The notes beneath the pieces are model-generated. The model was not told the origin of the DNA. It saw nothing but the letters and a program-made list of their open reading frames with translations, and did no database searches. Shown piece after piece: positions 53,879 to 63,303 of a stretch of DNA of 64,000 bases. Made by a program: the position numbers and the translations under genes. This DNA is from Tianweitania sp. UT-5YL-CI-8 (lineage in GTDB: Bacteria > Pseudomonadota > Alphaproteobacteria > Rhizobiales > Rhizobiaceae): positions 246,291-310,290 of the forward strand of contig NZ_JASCRR010000004.1 in assembly GCF_030010215.1 (NCBI RefSeq), read 5' to 3'. Each line of letters opens with the position of its first letter. The first letter of the stretch is position 1.

Positions 53879-56800
53879 TCAGCTATGGCTGCCATGTGGC
53901 GTAGTCTGCGTCATCAGTTCGGCATTCGGCGCCTCGGCATGAACCTTCAACTCCTTGCGCGAGATCAGGCTGTAGAACATCGGTACGACCAGAAGCGTGA
54001 ACATCGTTCCGATGAGAATGCCCGAGAAGATGACCAGACCCATCGAATAACGTGCAGCAGCACCTGCGCCGGCCGCCGTGATGAGCGGCACCACGCCCAG
54101 CGCCATTGCGGCGGTGGTCATCAGGATCGGCCGTAGCCGAACCTTGGCTGAGGCGACGATGGCTTCCATACGGCCGAGCCCTTGCTCCTCGCGGAGCTGG
54201 TTGGCGAACTCGACCAATAGAATGCCGTGTTTGGTGATCAGCCCTATCAGCGTGATCAACCCGACCTGGGTGTAGATGTTCAACGTTCCCAAGCCGAGAT
54301 TGAGAGGCACAATCGCACCGAAGATCGACAGTGGCACCGACATCATGATGATGAGCGGGTCGCGGAAGCTTTCAAACTGTGCCGCCAGCACAAGGTAAAT
54401 CACCACCACAGCTGCGGCGAAAGCGATGATGATCGTGCTGCCCTGCTCCTTCTCAAGGCGGGACTGGCCGGAATAGTCGACGAAGAAGCCGGTCGGCAGC
54501 AACGGTCGTGCAACCTCTTCAAGGGCTGCCAGACCGTCGCCGGTTGTAACGCCCGGCAAGGGAAGTGCCGCGACGGTTGCGGAATTGAGCTGGTTGAACT
54601 GCTCGATCGCGGCCGGCGAAGCGTTGGTGGAGACCGAAACGACCGCCGACAGTGGCACCATCTCATTGTTGATGCTGCGGATGTAGAACTGGCCGAGCTT
54701 TTCCGGATTGTTCCGGAACTCCTGCGGCACCTGCATGATAATGTCGTAGCTGTTGGAGTCCCGGTCGAACTGCGCAATCTGGTTGCCACCAACCAGCAGG
54801 CTCAGCGTCGCGCCGATCTCCGAAACAGGCAGGTTCAGAGCGGCGGCGCGGTCGCGGTCGATGCTGACCGTGACCTGCGGGGCATCGAAGGCCAGCGAGT
54901 TCTGCACCACGATGAAGCGGCCGGAAGCCTGGGCCTTCTGCCTGATCTCCTCTGCGACCTCGTAAACCTGGCTGGCTTCGCCGGTCGACTGGATCACCAT
55001 CGAGATCGGCAGGCCGCCGCCGGCACCCGGCAGCGAAGGCGGTGCAAAGACAAGCGCCTGCACGCCGGCAACAGGGGCGAGCCGGCCCTGGATATCGGCC
55101 TGCAATTGCTTCTGCGACCGTGTACGATCCGCCCAATCCTTGAACGCAAAGACCGAGAACCCGCTGTTGGTGCCGCCATCGGCGCCGACAATCGAGAAAT
55201 TGGCCTTCATTTCAGGCAGATCCTTGGTCAGTTCATAGATCTGGTTGGTGTATAGTGAGGTGTAGTCGGACGTCGCATAGCGCGGCCCCGTGACCAGAGA
55301 GAACAACGCGCCCTGGTCTTCCTCGGGCGCAAGCTCGCTCGAGGTGTTGAGGAACATGAAGCCGGTTACCCCAACCAGAGCGATGACGACCATCAGCGTG
55401 ACCGGCCGGTATTTCAAGGTGCCCGTCAATGTCTGCTCGTAGCGATTGGCAAGGCGTTCGAAGGTACGGTCGACGAAAGCCGCAAATCGGCTCGGATTGC
55501 CCGATTTGAGCAAACGCGCGGACATCATCGGCGTGATGGTGATGGCGATGAAGCCCGAGAGCACCACAGCACCTGCCAGAGTGAGCGCGAATTCCCGGAA
55601 CAGCGAACCGGTCAGTCCGCCCGTGAACGCCAGAGGCGCAAACACCGCGGCAAGGGTGATCGTCATGGCGACGATCGGCCCGAAGATTTCGCGCATCCCC
55701 TTGAATGCCGCCTGCATCGGGGAGAGCCCCTCCTCGATGTGACGATGGATGTTTTCGACCACCACGATAGCGTCGTCGACGACGAGGCCGATGGCGAGAA
55801 CCATAGCCAACAGGGACAACAAATTGATCGAATAGCCCAGCAGCCACAGCATGAAGCATACGCCGATAAGCGACAGCGGGATGGTGACGATCGGCATCAG
55901 GACGGACCGGAACGAACCGAGGAAAAGCAGGATGACGACCACGACGATGGCGACGGCTTCGGCAATCGTCTTGAACACCTCCTCGATCGAGGCGCTGATC
56001 GTCTCGGTGGAGTCGTAGACCATGGTGACGGTCATGCCTTCCGGCAGACTGGACTGAAGCGCGGGCAGTTCGGCGATAACGGCGGCAGCGGTTGTCAGCG
56101 GGTTCGCCGATGGCGTCGGGAAGATGCCGATGAAGGTGCCCGGTTCGCCGTCGAAATTGACCCTCGTGTCGGTGCTTTGGGCGGCGAGTTCGACGCTGGC
56201 GACATCGCGCAGCCTGACGACATTGCCGTCATTGGACTTCAGAGGCAGTTCCGAGAACGCCTCAGGCGTCTGCAGCGTCGACTGCATGGTGATCGACTGA
56301 GCGACATATTCGTTTTCGGTCTTGCCGGGGGCGGCGAGGAAGTTCGAGGACCTGATGGCCGCCAGAACCTCGGAAGCGGTGATGTTGCGCGAGGCGAGCT
56401 TGATCGGATCGATCCAGATGCGCATCGAGTAGTTGGCAGCACCCAGGACCTGGACCTCGGCAACGCCTTCGATGGTCGACATGCGGGGGCGGATGACGCG
56501 TTCGATATATTCGGTCAGCTCTTCCGAAGACATGTTCGGATTTTGCATCGCCAGATACATGATGGCGAATTGCTGGCCCGTACCCTTGACGATGGTCGGG
56601 TCTTCTGCGTCGCTCGGCAATTGGCTGCGAACCTGCTGAACCTTGGCGAGAACTTCGGTCAGTGCCACGTCCGGATTGGAGCCGAGCTTCATCTGAACAG
56701 TGACGACGCTGGCCGACGGTCGGCTCTGCGAGCTGACGTAATCGATATTCTCCGTCGTCGCGACGGCGCGCGTGATCTGCGAGGTGATGAAGCCCTGGAT

Positions 56801-56974
56801 GAGGTCGGCGCTGGCGCCGGGATAAGTCGTGGTGACGGTAATAACCGTCTCGTCAACCTTGGGATACTGGCGTACGGCCAGGTTGAACATGCCCTGGAAG
56901 CCCAGGAGCAGGATCATCAGACCCAAGACGACCGACAGGACCGGCCGGCGAATGAAGATGTCGGAGAAATTCAT
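53879..56974 (-). CDS. RND multidrug efflux permease (HAE1/AcrB-like)
   Basis: A 1031-residue inner-membrane proton antiporter of the AcrB/MexB superfamily with the expected twelve membrane segments and two large periplasmic loops. It starts with the usual MNFSDIFIRRPVLSVVLGL, has the proton-relay Asp pair in GLVVDDAIVVVENIHRH at about residue 400 and the conserved second-half segment GLITKHGILLVEFANQLR. It overlaps the adaptor gene by four bases. No outer-membrane TolC-type gene is present, so a shared TolC would be used. Expression is probably set by the TetR protein at 58363. Confidence 0.92.
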   Translation of the reverse strand: MNFSDIFIRRPVLSVVLGLMILLLGFQGMFNLAVRQYPKVDETVITVTTTYPGASADLIQGFITSQITRAVATTENIDYVSSQSRPSASVVTVQMKLGSNPDVALTEVLAKVQQVRSQLPSDAEDPTIVKGTGQQFAIMYLAMQNPNMSSEELTEYIERVIRPRMSTIEGVAEVQVLGAANYSMRIWIDPIKLASRNITASEVLAAIRSSNFLAAPGKTENEYVAQSITMQSTLQTPEAFSELPLKSNDGNVVRLRDVASVELAAQSTDTRVNFDGEPGTFIGIFPTPSANPLTTAAAVIAELPALQSSLPEGMTVTMVYDSTETISASIEEVFKTIAEAVAIVVVVILLFLGSFRSVLMPIVTIPLSLIGVCFMLWLLGYSINLLSLLAMVLAIGLVVDDAIVVVENIHRHIEEGLSPMQAAFKGMREIFGPIVAMTITLAAVFAPLAFTGGLTGSLFREFALTLAGAVVLSGFIAITITPMMSARLLKSGNPSRFAAFVDRTFERLANRYEQTLTGTLKYRPVTLMVVIALVGVTGFMFLNTSSELAPEEDQGALFSLVTGPRYATSDYTSLYTNQIYELTKDLPEMKANFSIVGADGGTNSGFSVFAFKDWADRTRSQKQLQADIQGRLAPVAGVQALVFAPPSLPGAGGGLPISMVIQSTGEASQVYEVAEEIRQKAQASGRFIVVQNSLAFDAPQVTVSIDRDRAAALNLPVSEIGATLSLLVGGNQIAQFDRDSNSYDIIMQVPQEFRNNPEKLGQFYIRSINNEMVPLSAVVSVSTNASPAAIEQFNQLNSATVAALPLPGVTTGDGLAALEEVARPLLPTGFFVDYSGQSRLEKEQGSTIIIAFAAAVVVIYLVLAAQFESFRDPLIIMMSVPLSIFGAIVPLNLGLGTLNIYTQVGLITLIGLITKHGILLVEFANQLREEQGLGRMEAIVASAKVRLRPILMTTAAMALGVVPLITAAGAGAAARYSMGLVIFSGILIGTMFTLLVVPMFYSLISRKELKVHAEAPNAELMTQTTPHGSHS

Positions 56975-58188
56975 TTGGATGCTTCTCCCGGCTGCGAAAG
57001 CTTGGACGGATCGATGGTGTTGTCGATCTTCACCGGACCGCCGTTGGACAGCCGGTTTTGACCGGCGGTCACAACATCGTCGCCCGCTTTCACACCTTCA
57101 AGGATTTCGACCATACCCAATGAGCGGCGGCCGGTCTTGACGAACACCTGCGCACCTTCGAGCGCGGGCGCGGCATCCGGCTGGGGTGCCGCCGCTGGTG
57201 CGGGCGCAGCTTTGTCAGCAGGAGCAGCGGCATCGGCGGCCGCGGGCTGCGCAGGTGTTTGAGCCGCAGGCTTCTGGCCAGCCGGACGAACGGCATAGAT
57301 GTAGTCGCCGTAAAGGCTGCTGATGATGGCGGTCTGCGGCAAGGCAATGACGTCCTGCTCTTCCGGCAGTTCGACGCGCACCTGCACGAACTGGCCAGGG
57401 CTGAGCTGACCGTCGGGATTGGAAATCTCGGCGCGCACCGATACGAGGCGGCTCGATGGATCGACCTTGGGGTCGATACCCGTGATCTTGCCGGTGTAGC
57501 GCAGGTCGCCGACCGTTGTGCCGAACCGGACGGACTGGCCGATCTTCAGCTCAGACAGGCGCTGCTCGGGAACGGTAAAATCCGCGCGCATCGTTTCGAG
57601 ATTCTGCAGCGTCGCCACGATCGTTCCCGGCTGGAGATACTGGCCGTTGTCGATCTTGGGGATGCCCAGGGTGCCGGAGAACGGCGCACGCAACTGCTTC
57701 TGGTCGAGGATGGCCTTGAGGCTTTCAACCTGCGAGGCGGACGCCGAAGCCGTCGCGCGAGCCTGATCGAGGGTGGATTCCGAACCGACACCGCGCCGCT
57801 GAAGCTCGACTGCGCGGTCGAGCGAGAGCTTGTCAAGCGAAGCCTGGGTCTGCTGGGCAGCGAGATTTGCTTTCTGCACGGCATCGTCCAACTGTACCAG
57901 GACATCGCCCTGCTGGACATTCTGGTTCGCGGTGAACAGGATCTCCTTGGCAATGCCCGTCGTTTCGACCGTGAGGTCGACACCACGCGAAGCGGCGACC
58001 GTACCGATGGTCTCGATACCGGGCTTCCAGTCCTGCGGCGCGACCTTGATGGTGGACACCGTCACCGCCGGCGGCTTCATGGTGGCAAAGAACTGGTTGA
58101 TCGCCTGACTTCTGAACATGTTGAACCCAACGATGCCGCCGCAGACGATGACAAGAAGAATGAAAGCGATGATAAAGCGCTTAATCAC
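56971..58188 (-). CDS. RND efflux membrane-fusion (adaptor) protein
   Basis: A 405-residue HlyD/AcrA-type periplasmic adaptor linking the RND pump to an outer-membrane channel. An N-terminal membrane anchor (FIIAFILLVIVCGGIVGF) is followed by barrel-sandwich, alpha-hairpin (VQKANLAAQQTQASLDKL) and beta-barrel parts (FSGTLGIPKIDNGQYLQPG), and then an unusual Ala/Pro-rich insert near residues 295-340. The start GTG 58188 has GGGGG five bases upstream; a TTG at 58215 lacks this. It is the first gene of the operon, with the TetR-type operator 91 bases upstream. Confidence 0.9.
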   Translation of the reverse strand: MIKRFIIAFILLVIVCGGIVGFNMFRSQAINQFFATMKPPAVTVSTIKVAPQDWKPGIETIGTVAASRGVDLTVETTGIAKEILFTANQNVQQGDVLVQLDDAVQKANLAAQQTQASLDKLSLDRAVELQRRGVGSESTLDQARATASASASQVESLKAILDQKQLRAPFSGTLGIPKIDNGQYLQPGTIVATLQNLETMRADFTVPEQRLSELKIGQSVRFGTTVGDLRYTGKITGIDPKVDPSSRLVSVRAEISNPDGQLSPGQFVQVRVELPEEQDVIALPQTAIISSLYGDYIYAVRPAGQKPAAQTPAQPAAADAAAPADKAAPAPAAAPQPDAAPALEGAQVFVKTGRRSLGMVEILEGVKAGDDVVTAGQNRLSNGGPVKIDNTIDPSKLSQPGEASK

Positions 58189-58278
58189 AGGAACCCCCAG
58201 GAAACCGATGGGCAATTATAGGCACATCGGCCGGATAATAGCTTAAAATTGGCAATGAGCGAGATGGCAGCTTTACTG

Positions 58279-58294
58279 TACCGTCTGGACGGTA
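58279..58294. promoter_or_regulatory. Probable TetR-family operator of the efflux operon
   Basis: TACCGTC (58279-58285) and GACGGTA (58288-58294) are exact inverted copies with a 2-base spacer. The palindrome starts two bases downstream of a minus-strand consensus -35 box TTGACA (58296-58301) and so would fall between -35 and -10 of the efflux promoter, a classic repressor position. Binding by the adjacent TetR protein is inference. Confidence 0.75.
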
Positions 58295-58323
58295 TTGTCA
58301 ATCCGTCTTAGGTGCTGTAATTA
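58295..58323 (+). promoter_or_regulatory. Probable promoter of the tetR-type gene
   Basis: TTGTCA at 58295-58300 and TAATTA at 58318-58323 are 17 bases apart and point toward the regulator gene. The -35 box touches the operator palindrome, so autoregulation is likely. Confidence 0.55.
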
Positions 58324-58362
58324 TCGCTCTATTGCCATGCGTTGGCGCAGATCGGTAGGCAT

Positions 58363-58926
58363 GTGACAGTCCGGCGAACAAATTCGCGTGAGAAAATTCT
58401 GGCGGCTGCCGCGGAGGTCTCCAGGGAGTCCGGAGCCGGAAACCTTTCTCTCGACGCGGTTGCGCAACGGGCGGGTGTGTCAAAGGGCGGACTGCTCTAC
58501 AATTTCCCCACCAAGGCCAAATTGATGCAGGCGCTCGTCCAGTATTATCTGGATGACTATGAAGTCTCCATGGCGCGCGAGACCGACCCCAACAGCGCCA
58601 AGCCCAAAACAGCGCTTCAGGCACATATCGAATTTTCGCGGGAATTCTGCGAAAAACCGCCAGGCGCTGCCTCCGGCGTGTTGGCAGCGATGGCCGACGA
58701 TCCGCACTTCCTCGATCCGCTGTGCCAGTTCAAGCGCCGGCTTCTCGATCGCCTGAAATCCGAAGCCCGCGACCCGCTTTGCGCCCTGATGTGCTTTCTG
58801 GTGCTGGAAGGCATGACCAGCCTCGACCTGTTCGAGATGAATGTTCTTTCCAATGAGGAACGCGAACTCGTGCTCGTGCGGCTCGCGGAAGAAGCCGAGG
58901 CGGACAAGAACCACGCTGCCGCCTGA
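58363..58926 (+). CDS. TetR-family transcriptional regulator
   Basis: A 187-residue regulator. The N-terminal helix-turn-helix is clear (REKILAAAAEV, then SLDAVAQRAGVSKGGLLYNF, the TetR signature). The C-terminal ligand domain contains GVLAAMADDPHFLDPL. Start is GTG 58363, close behind GGTAGG; an in-frame TTG at 58342 is possible. It is divergent from the RND operon and is its likely repressor, acting at 58279-58294. The stop lies three bases from the stop of the converging smc gene. Confidence 0.87.
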   Translation: MTVRRTNSREKILAAAAEVSRESGAGNLSLDAVAQRAGVSKGGLLYNFPTKAKLMQALVQYYLDDYEVSMARETDPNSAKPKTALQAHIEFSREFCEKPPGAASGVLAAMADDPHFLDPLCQFKRRLLDRLKSEARDPLCALMCFLVLEGMTSLDLFEMNVLSNEERELVLVRLAEEAEADKNHAAA

Positions 58927-58929
58927 AGC

Positions 58930-61900
58930 TCAGCTCGCTTCGCGAATACTCTCCGCCGTCTGCAAATCCACCGAGACCAGTTGGCTGACCCCCTGCTCGG
59001 CCATGGTGACGCCGAACAGCCTGTTCATGCGCGCCATGGTGATCGGGTTGTGGGTGATGATGACGAAGCGGGTTTCCGTACTCAAAGCCATCTCGTCCAT
59101 CAGATTGCAGAAGCGCTCGACATTGTGATCGTCGAGCGGCGCATCGACCTCGTCGAGCACGCAGATCGGCGCGGGATTGGTGAGGAAGACCGCAAAGATC
59201 AGCGCCATGGCCGTCAGCGCCTGCTCGCCGCCTGACAGCAGCGTCATGGTCTGCGGCTTCTTGCCAGGCGGGCGGGCGAGAATTTCAAGCCCGGCTTCCA
59301 GCGGATCGTCGGACTCGATCAATTGCAGTTCGGCCGTGCCGCCACCGAACAAATGTGCAAACAGCCGCTGAAAGTGGACGTTGACGGCATCGAAGGCTGC
59401 AAGAAGGCGTTCTCGGCCTTCCTTGTTCAGGCTCTGGATCGCATGACGCAACTTGCGGATCGCTTCGACCACGTCGTCCCGCTCAGACACCAGCGTGTTC
59501 AACCGCTCCGTCAATTCTCGCTGCTCATCCTCGGCACGAAGATTCACCGCACCCAGCCGCTCGCGCTCAATCTTGAGCCGTTCGAGGTGCTTTTCGATCT
59601 CGGCTGGGTCTGGCATGCCATCGTCCAGATTGAGCCCGGCATTCCGCGCAACCATATGGGGCGGCGTGTTGAGAGCCTCCTGAATGCGCGCCTCGGCTTC
59701 GCGCCGGCGGTCGTCGGCGGCGGTCAGCCGCTCCTCGGCGCGAGCCCGCAACTCGCGCGCCTCGGCGAGCGCCTGGATGGTCGATGTTGCAGATTTGTCG
59801 AGCATCTGCTGGCGGGTTTCCGCCTCCTGCAGGCGGTCGGCGGCATTTTTGCGGGCTGCTTCCGCCTTGGAGAGTTGCGACAGCAGTTCCCGCCGGCGCA
59901 GGTCGATTTCATCGGGTGCGTCTGCGAGATTCTCGCGTTCGGACAGGGCTTCGGACCGCCGCTCCCGCAGCGCCTCGATATGCTGCGCGGCATTTTCGGC
60001 ACGCTTGAGCCAGTTTGCCCGCTCGGTTGAGATGGCCGCAAGCCGTCGCCGGCGCTCCCCCGCCTCGCGGCTCAACCCCTCGAAAGCAGCGCGGGCATCT
60101 GCCAGAGCGCCGCGCTGAAGCGCAACGGTGCCTGCCATCGCGTCCAGCCGCTGCTGGATATCGCCAGGATCAAGCGTGGATGCCAATTGCTCTTCCGCCT
60201 CGACAACCGTGGCAGAAGCATTTTCGCAATCCTCGGCGATACGCGCCATGGCCTCGTTAAGGGCGTCGCGGCGGCTGATCAGTTCGCCTGCCGCTTTTTC
60301 GGCCTGGGCAAGGGCCGTGCGGGCGGCATCCAGGCGATGCTGCGCATCGCGCCAGTTCTGCCGCGCCTGCCGCTCGGTCTCGACGCCGAGGCGCACGGAG
60401 AATTCGGCTTCGGCTAGAGCGGCCTCGGCATCCGACAGGCGTGACCGGGCTTCCACGGCTTCGTCGTCCAACTCGGATAGTCGGTTCTTCTGGGCAAGCC
60501 GCATGGCGGCCGCCGTCGGTGCTTCCGCGCTCGCCGTCAGCCCATCCCAGCGCCACAGGTCGCCTTCGCGGCTGACCAGCCGCTGACCGGTGGCAAGCAG
60601 CGACTGCAATTTTGCGCCCTCGCCTTGCGCGACGATGCCGATCTGCGACAGCCGGCGCGAAAGCTGCGCCGGCGCCTTGACCACCTGCGACAGCGGTTTT
60701 GCACCCTCAGGCAGGGCGGCATCGGACCCTTCGATATCGATCGTCCGCCAATGGACGGGCGCAGACGTATCCAGCGGCACTTCCAGGTCGTCGCCAAGCG
60801 CAGCACCCAATGCCGTCTCATAGCCGCGCTCGACGCTGATCTGTTCGAGTACGGCAGGAAAACCATCGCTGCCGCCGGCACTCAGGATTTTGGCAAGCGT
60901 GCGCGCCTCCGTCTCGATGCCGGCCAAGGCAGCCCGCGCCTCTTGGAGCGGCAGACGGGCTGCCGCTTCCGCCTGGCGTGCATCGGCCACGGCGGTATCG
61001 GCATCGGACGCGGCCATTTCGGCTTCGTCGAGAAGCGACTGCGCTTCCTCGGCCAGAACCCGCTTTTCCGAAGTGTCTGCAAGGGCTGCGATCCGGCTTC
61101 CGATCTCACCGGCTTCGCGATCCACCTCAGCCAATTGACGGGCAAAGCGGTCGCGCCGTTCCGAAGCGTCGCGCAAAGCCCGTTCGCCCTGGGTGCGGGC
61201 AGCGGCCACCTCGGCGCGTTCGGCGGTCAGCGCGGCAAGCGCCGTCTCACTTTCGGCGAGGGCGGCGGCGGCATCTTCCATCGCCTCGCGGGTAGCCGCT
61301 TCGCGCTCGTCGCCGCTTGCATCGACCTCGGACAATTCGGCCTCTTCGTCGGCCAGGCGGTCGAGAATACCGGCGTTTTCAGCGACCAGCCGTTCCTCGC
61401 GCGCAATATCTGCGTCGAACTGTTCAAGCCGGTGGTCGAGTTCGCGCTGGCGCGCAGCGATGCGGTTGGCTTCTTCCTCGATCTGCGCCTTGGCAATGGA
61501 CAGGCGCTGGAACGCCGCGGCGGCGGCGGCTTTCGCCTCGCGCAGCTCGGGCAGCCTGTGGGCAGCGATTGCCTGCTCCTTGGCAGCATTCATCTGGCTG
61601 GCGGCCCGTTCGCCGACAAGCGACGTTGCTACGGCCAGCGCGGACTTCGCCTCCGCTTCCTGGGCCGTGGCGAGCGTCCAGCGCAGGTGCAAAAGCGTGG
61701 CTTCCGCCTTGCGGATATCCGCCGACAGGTTCTTGAACCGCGAGGCCTGGCGCGCCTGGCGTTTCAGACTTTCGATCTGGCCTTCGAGTTCCCTGACGAC
61801 ATCATCGAGACGTTCGAGATTTTGTTCTGTGGCGCGCAGCCTCAGTTCCGCCTCGTGGCGGCGGCTGTGCAGGCCCGAAATGCCGGCCGCTTCTTCCAGA

Positions 61901-62388
61901 AGCGCTCGACGCGCCTGCGGCTTGGCCTGGATCAGTTCGCCAATCCGGCCCTGCCCCACCATGGATGGCGAACGGGCGCCGGTGGACTGGTCGGCGAACA
62001 GGAGTTGCACATCCTTGGCGCGCGCTTCCTTGCCGTTGATGCGATAGACCGAGCCCGCCTCGCGCTCGATGCGACGCGAAACCTGCAACTCGTCGGCGTC
62101 GTTGAACGAGGCCGGTGCGGTGCGGTCCGAATTGTCGAGGAACAAGGTGACTTCGGCGGTGTTGCGCGCCGGCCTGTTGCCGGAACCGGAGAAGATCACG
62201 TCGTCCATGCCGGACGCGCGCATATTCTTGTAAGAATTTTCGCCCATCACCCAGCGCAGGGCTTCGACGAGGTTCGACTTGCCGCAGCCATTCGGCCCGA
62301 CGATGCCCGTCAGGCCGCGCTCGATGACAAATTCACCGGGTTCGACGAAGGATTTGAAGCCGAGAAGGCGGAGCCGCGAGAATTTCAT
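58930..62388 (-). CDS. smc: Chromosome segregation protein SMC
   Basis: An 1152-residue SMC ATPase that, with ScpA/ScpB, compacts and separates chromosomes. The Walker A motif GPNGCGKSNLVEALRW starts at residue 31, the first coiled coil runs to about 510, the hinge (GGSDGFPAVLEQISVERGY, GDDLEVPLDTSAPVHW) lies near 510-650, and the second coiled coil leads to the C-terminal head with LLSGGEQALTAMAL and Walker B CVLDEVDAPLDDHN. Length is normal for alphaproteobacteria. It lies downstream of the DsbA-like gene, an order common in Rhizobiales. Confidence 0.95.
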   Translation of the reverse strand: MKFSRLRLLGFKSFVEPGEFVIERGLTGIVGPNGCGKSNLVEALRWVMGENSYKNMRASGMDDVIFSGSGNRPARNTAEVTLFLDNSDRTAPASFNDADELQVSRRIEREAGSVYRINGKEARAKDVQLLFADQSTGARSPSMVGQGRIGELIQAKPQARRALLEEAAGISGLHSRRHEAELRLRATEQNLERLDDVVRELEGQIESLKRQARQASRFKNLSADIRKAEATLLHLRWTLATAQEAEAKSALAVATSLVGERAASQMNAAKEQAIAAHRLPELREAKAAAAAAFQRLSIAKAQIEEEANRIAARQRELDHRLEQFDADIAREERLVAENAGILDRLADEEAELSEVDASGDEREAATREAMEDAAAALAESETALAALTAERAEVAAARTQGERALRDASERRDRFARQLAEVDREAGEIGSRIAALADTSEKRVLAEEAQSLLDEAEMAASDADTAVADARQAEAAARLPLQEARAALAGIETEARTLAKILSAGGSDGFPAVLEQISVERGYETALGAALGDDLEVPLDTSAPVHWRTIDIEGSDAALPEGAKPLSQVVKAPAQLSRRLSQIGIVAQGEGAKLQSLLATGQRLVSREGDLWRWDGLTASAEAPTAAAMRLAQKNRLSELDDEAVEARSRLSDAEAALAEAEFSVRLGVETERQARQNWRDAQHRLDAARTALAQAEKAAGELISRRDALNEAMARIAEDCENASATVVEAEEQLASTLDPGDIQQRLDAMAGTVALQRGALADARAAFEGLSREAGERRRRLAAISTERANWLKRAENAAQHIEALRERRSEALSERENLADAPDEIDLRRRELLSQLSKAEAARKNAADRLQEAETRQQMLDKSATSTIQALAEARELRARAEERLTAADDRRREAEARIQEALNTPPHMVARNAGLNLDDGMPDPAEIEKHLERLKIERERLGAVNLRAEDEQRELTERLNTLVSERDDVVEAIRKLRHAIQSLNKEGRERLLAAFDAVNVHFQRLFAHLFGGGTAELQLIESDDPLEAGLEILARPPGKKPQTMTLLSGGEQALTAMALIFAVFLTNPAPICVLDEVDAPLDDHNVERFCNLMDEMALSTETRFVIITHNPITMARMNRLFGVTMAEQGVSQLVSVDLQTAESIREAS

Positions 62389-62412
62389 TCCGCATGGCCC
62401 GCGCGGAAGGGC

Positions 62413-62438
62413 GCACTGAGGCGCGCTCGCCTCAGTGC
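62413..62438. promoter_or_regulatory. Intercistronic hairpin between dsbA-like gene and smc
   Basis: GCACTGAGGCG (62413-62423) and CGCCTCAGTGC (62428-62438) form a perfect 11-base-pair stem with a 4-base loop in the 60-base gap. No U-run follows on the minus strand, so it probably stabilises or attenuates rather than terminates. Confidence 0.6.
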
Positions 62439-62448
62439 CGAGTGACTA

Positions 62449-63168
62449 TCAGAGCATGCCGTCGATGATCGCCGACATTTCGTCAACCGTCAGTGCCCCT
62501 TTGTAAACATTGCCATTAATGAAGAAGGTCGGCGTGGAATCCACCTTGAATTCCTTGGCGCCGCGGTCGCGCACTGCCCTCACATCATCCAGAAGCTTCT
62601 GGTTCGTCAAGCAAGCCTCGAAGCTCTGCTGTGAAAAACCGGCCATTTTGGAAAGCTGGAACAGCGCATCCTGTGCGTTCTGAGCGGCTGCCCAGTTCTG
62701 CTGCTGCTTGAACAGCACATCGATCATCGGGAAGTAGTTGTCCTCGGCGCAGCGCGCCAGCATGAAGCCTGCCTCGGCGCGAGGGTCGAACGGAAATTCG
62801 CGCATGACCAGCCGCGCCTTGCCCGTATCGATGTATTTGGTCTTGATCGTCGGCAGCGTCGTCTCGTGGAAATGCGCGCAGTGCGGGCAAGTCATCGAAG
62901 CATATTCGACGATGGTGACCGGCGCATCCTCCTTGCCCAGGACTTTTTCCGGCAGCGAACCGGGCTGCAGAACCTTAGCCATGTCGACGGTGCCTGCCGC
63001 GTCCGGAGCAGCAGCCGCAGGAGCAGCGGGCGTTGCCGGCGTGGAGGGAGCAGGCGTCTGGGCATTGGCGGTGTCGCCGCTGGAATCGCTGCACGCGGAA
63101 AGCATAACCGCAGCTGGGAGAGCAGCGAGCCCGTAAAGTGCAGTCCGGCGCGAGATGGAACGAAGCAT
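62449..63168 (-). CDS. DsbA-like thiol-disulfide oxidoreductase, predicted lipoprotein
   Basis: A 239-residue envelope protein of the thioredoxin-fold Thioredoxin_4/DsbA group. The signal peptide carries an arginine pair (SRRTALYGL) and a lipobox MLSAC with Cys26 as the anchored residue. An Ala/Pro linker follows, then the active site CPHC at 94-97 (ASMTCPHCAHFHET) and a cis-Pro loop STPTFFING. The first ATG (63168) is used; a GTG at 63177 is possible. It would act in periplasmic disulfide chemistry. It sits between the DUF721 gene and smc on one strand. Confidence 0.85.
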   Translation of the reverse strand: MLRSISRRTALYGLAALPAAVMLSACSDSSGDTANAQTPAPSTPATPAAPAAAAPDAAGTVDMAKVLQPGSLPEKVLGKEDAPVTIVEYASMTCPHCAHFHETTLPTIKTKYIDTGKARLVMREFPFDPRAEAGFMLARCAEDNYFPMIDVLFKQQQNWAAAQNAQDALFQLSKMAGFSQQSFEACLTNQKLLDDVRAVRDRGAKEFKVDSTPTFFINGNVYKGALTVDEMSAIIDGML

Positions 63169-63303
63169 GCGAATCACCCGAATAGTGTTGGATAGTGCGG
63201 TGGGAATAGCGTGAATGCGAGAGTTGCCGCGAATTAAGGCATCTCTACCCCCAAACCAATCCTGTTTTTCTTCCCGACGATCACGAATCCGCGATAGTTG
63301 GCG

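Noticed and set aside
60625-62445. Long open frame antisense to smc, and similar long antisense frames at 1249-2517, 5527-6627, 8098-9603, 12552-14423 and 37141-38733
   Set aside because: They mirror high-G+C codon use of the real genes on the other strand; the translations have no recognisable motifs and no ribosome sites, while the opposite strands encode clear families.
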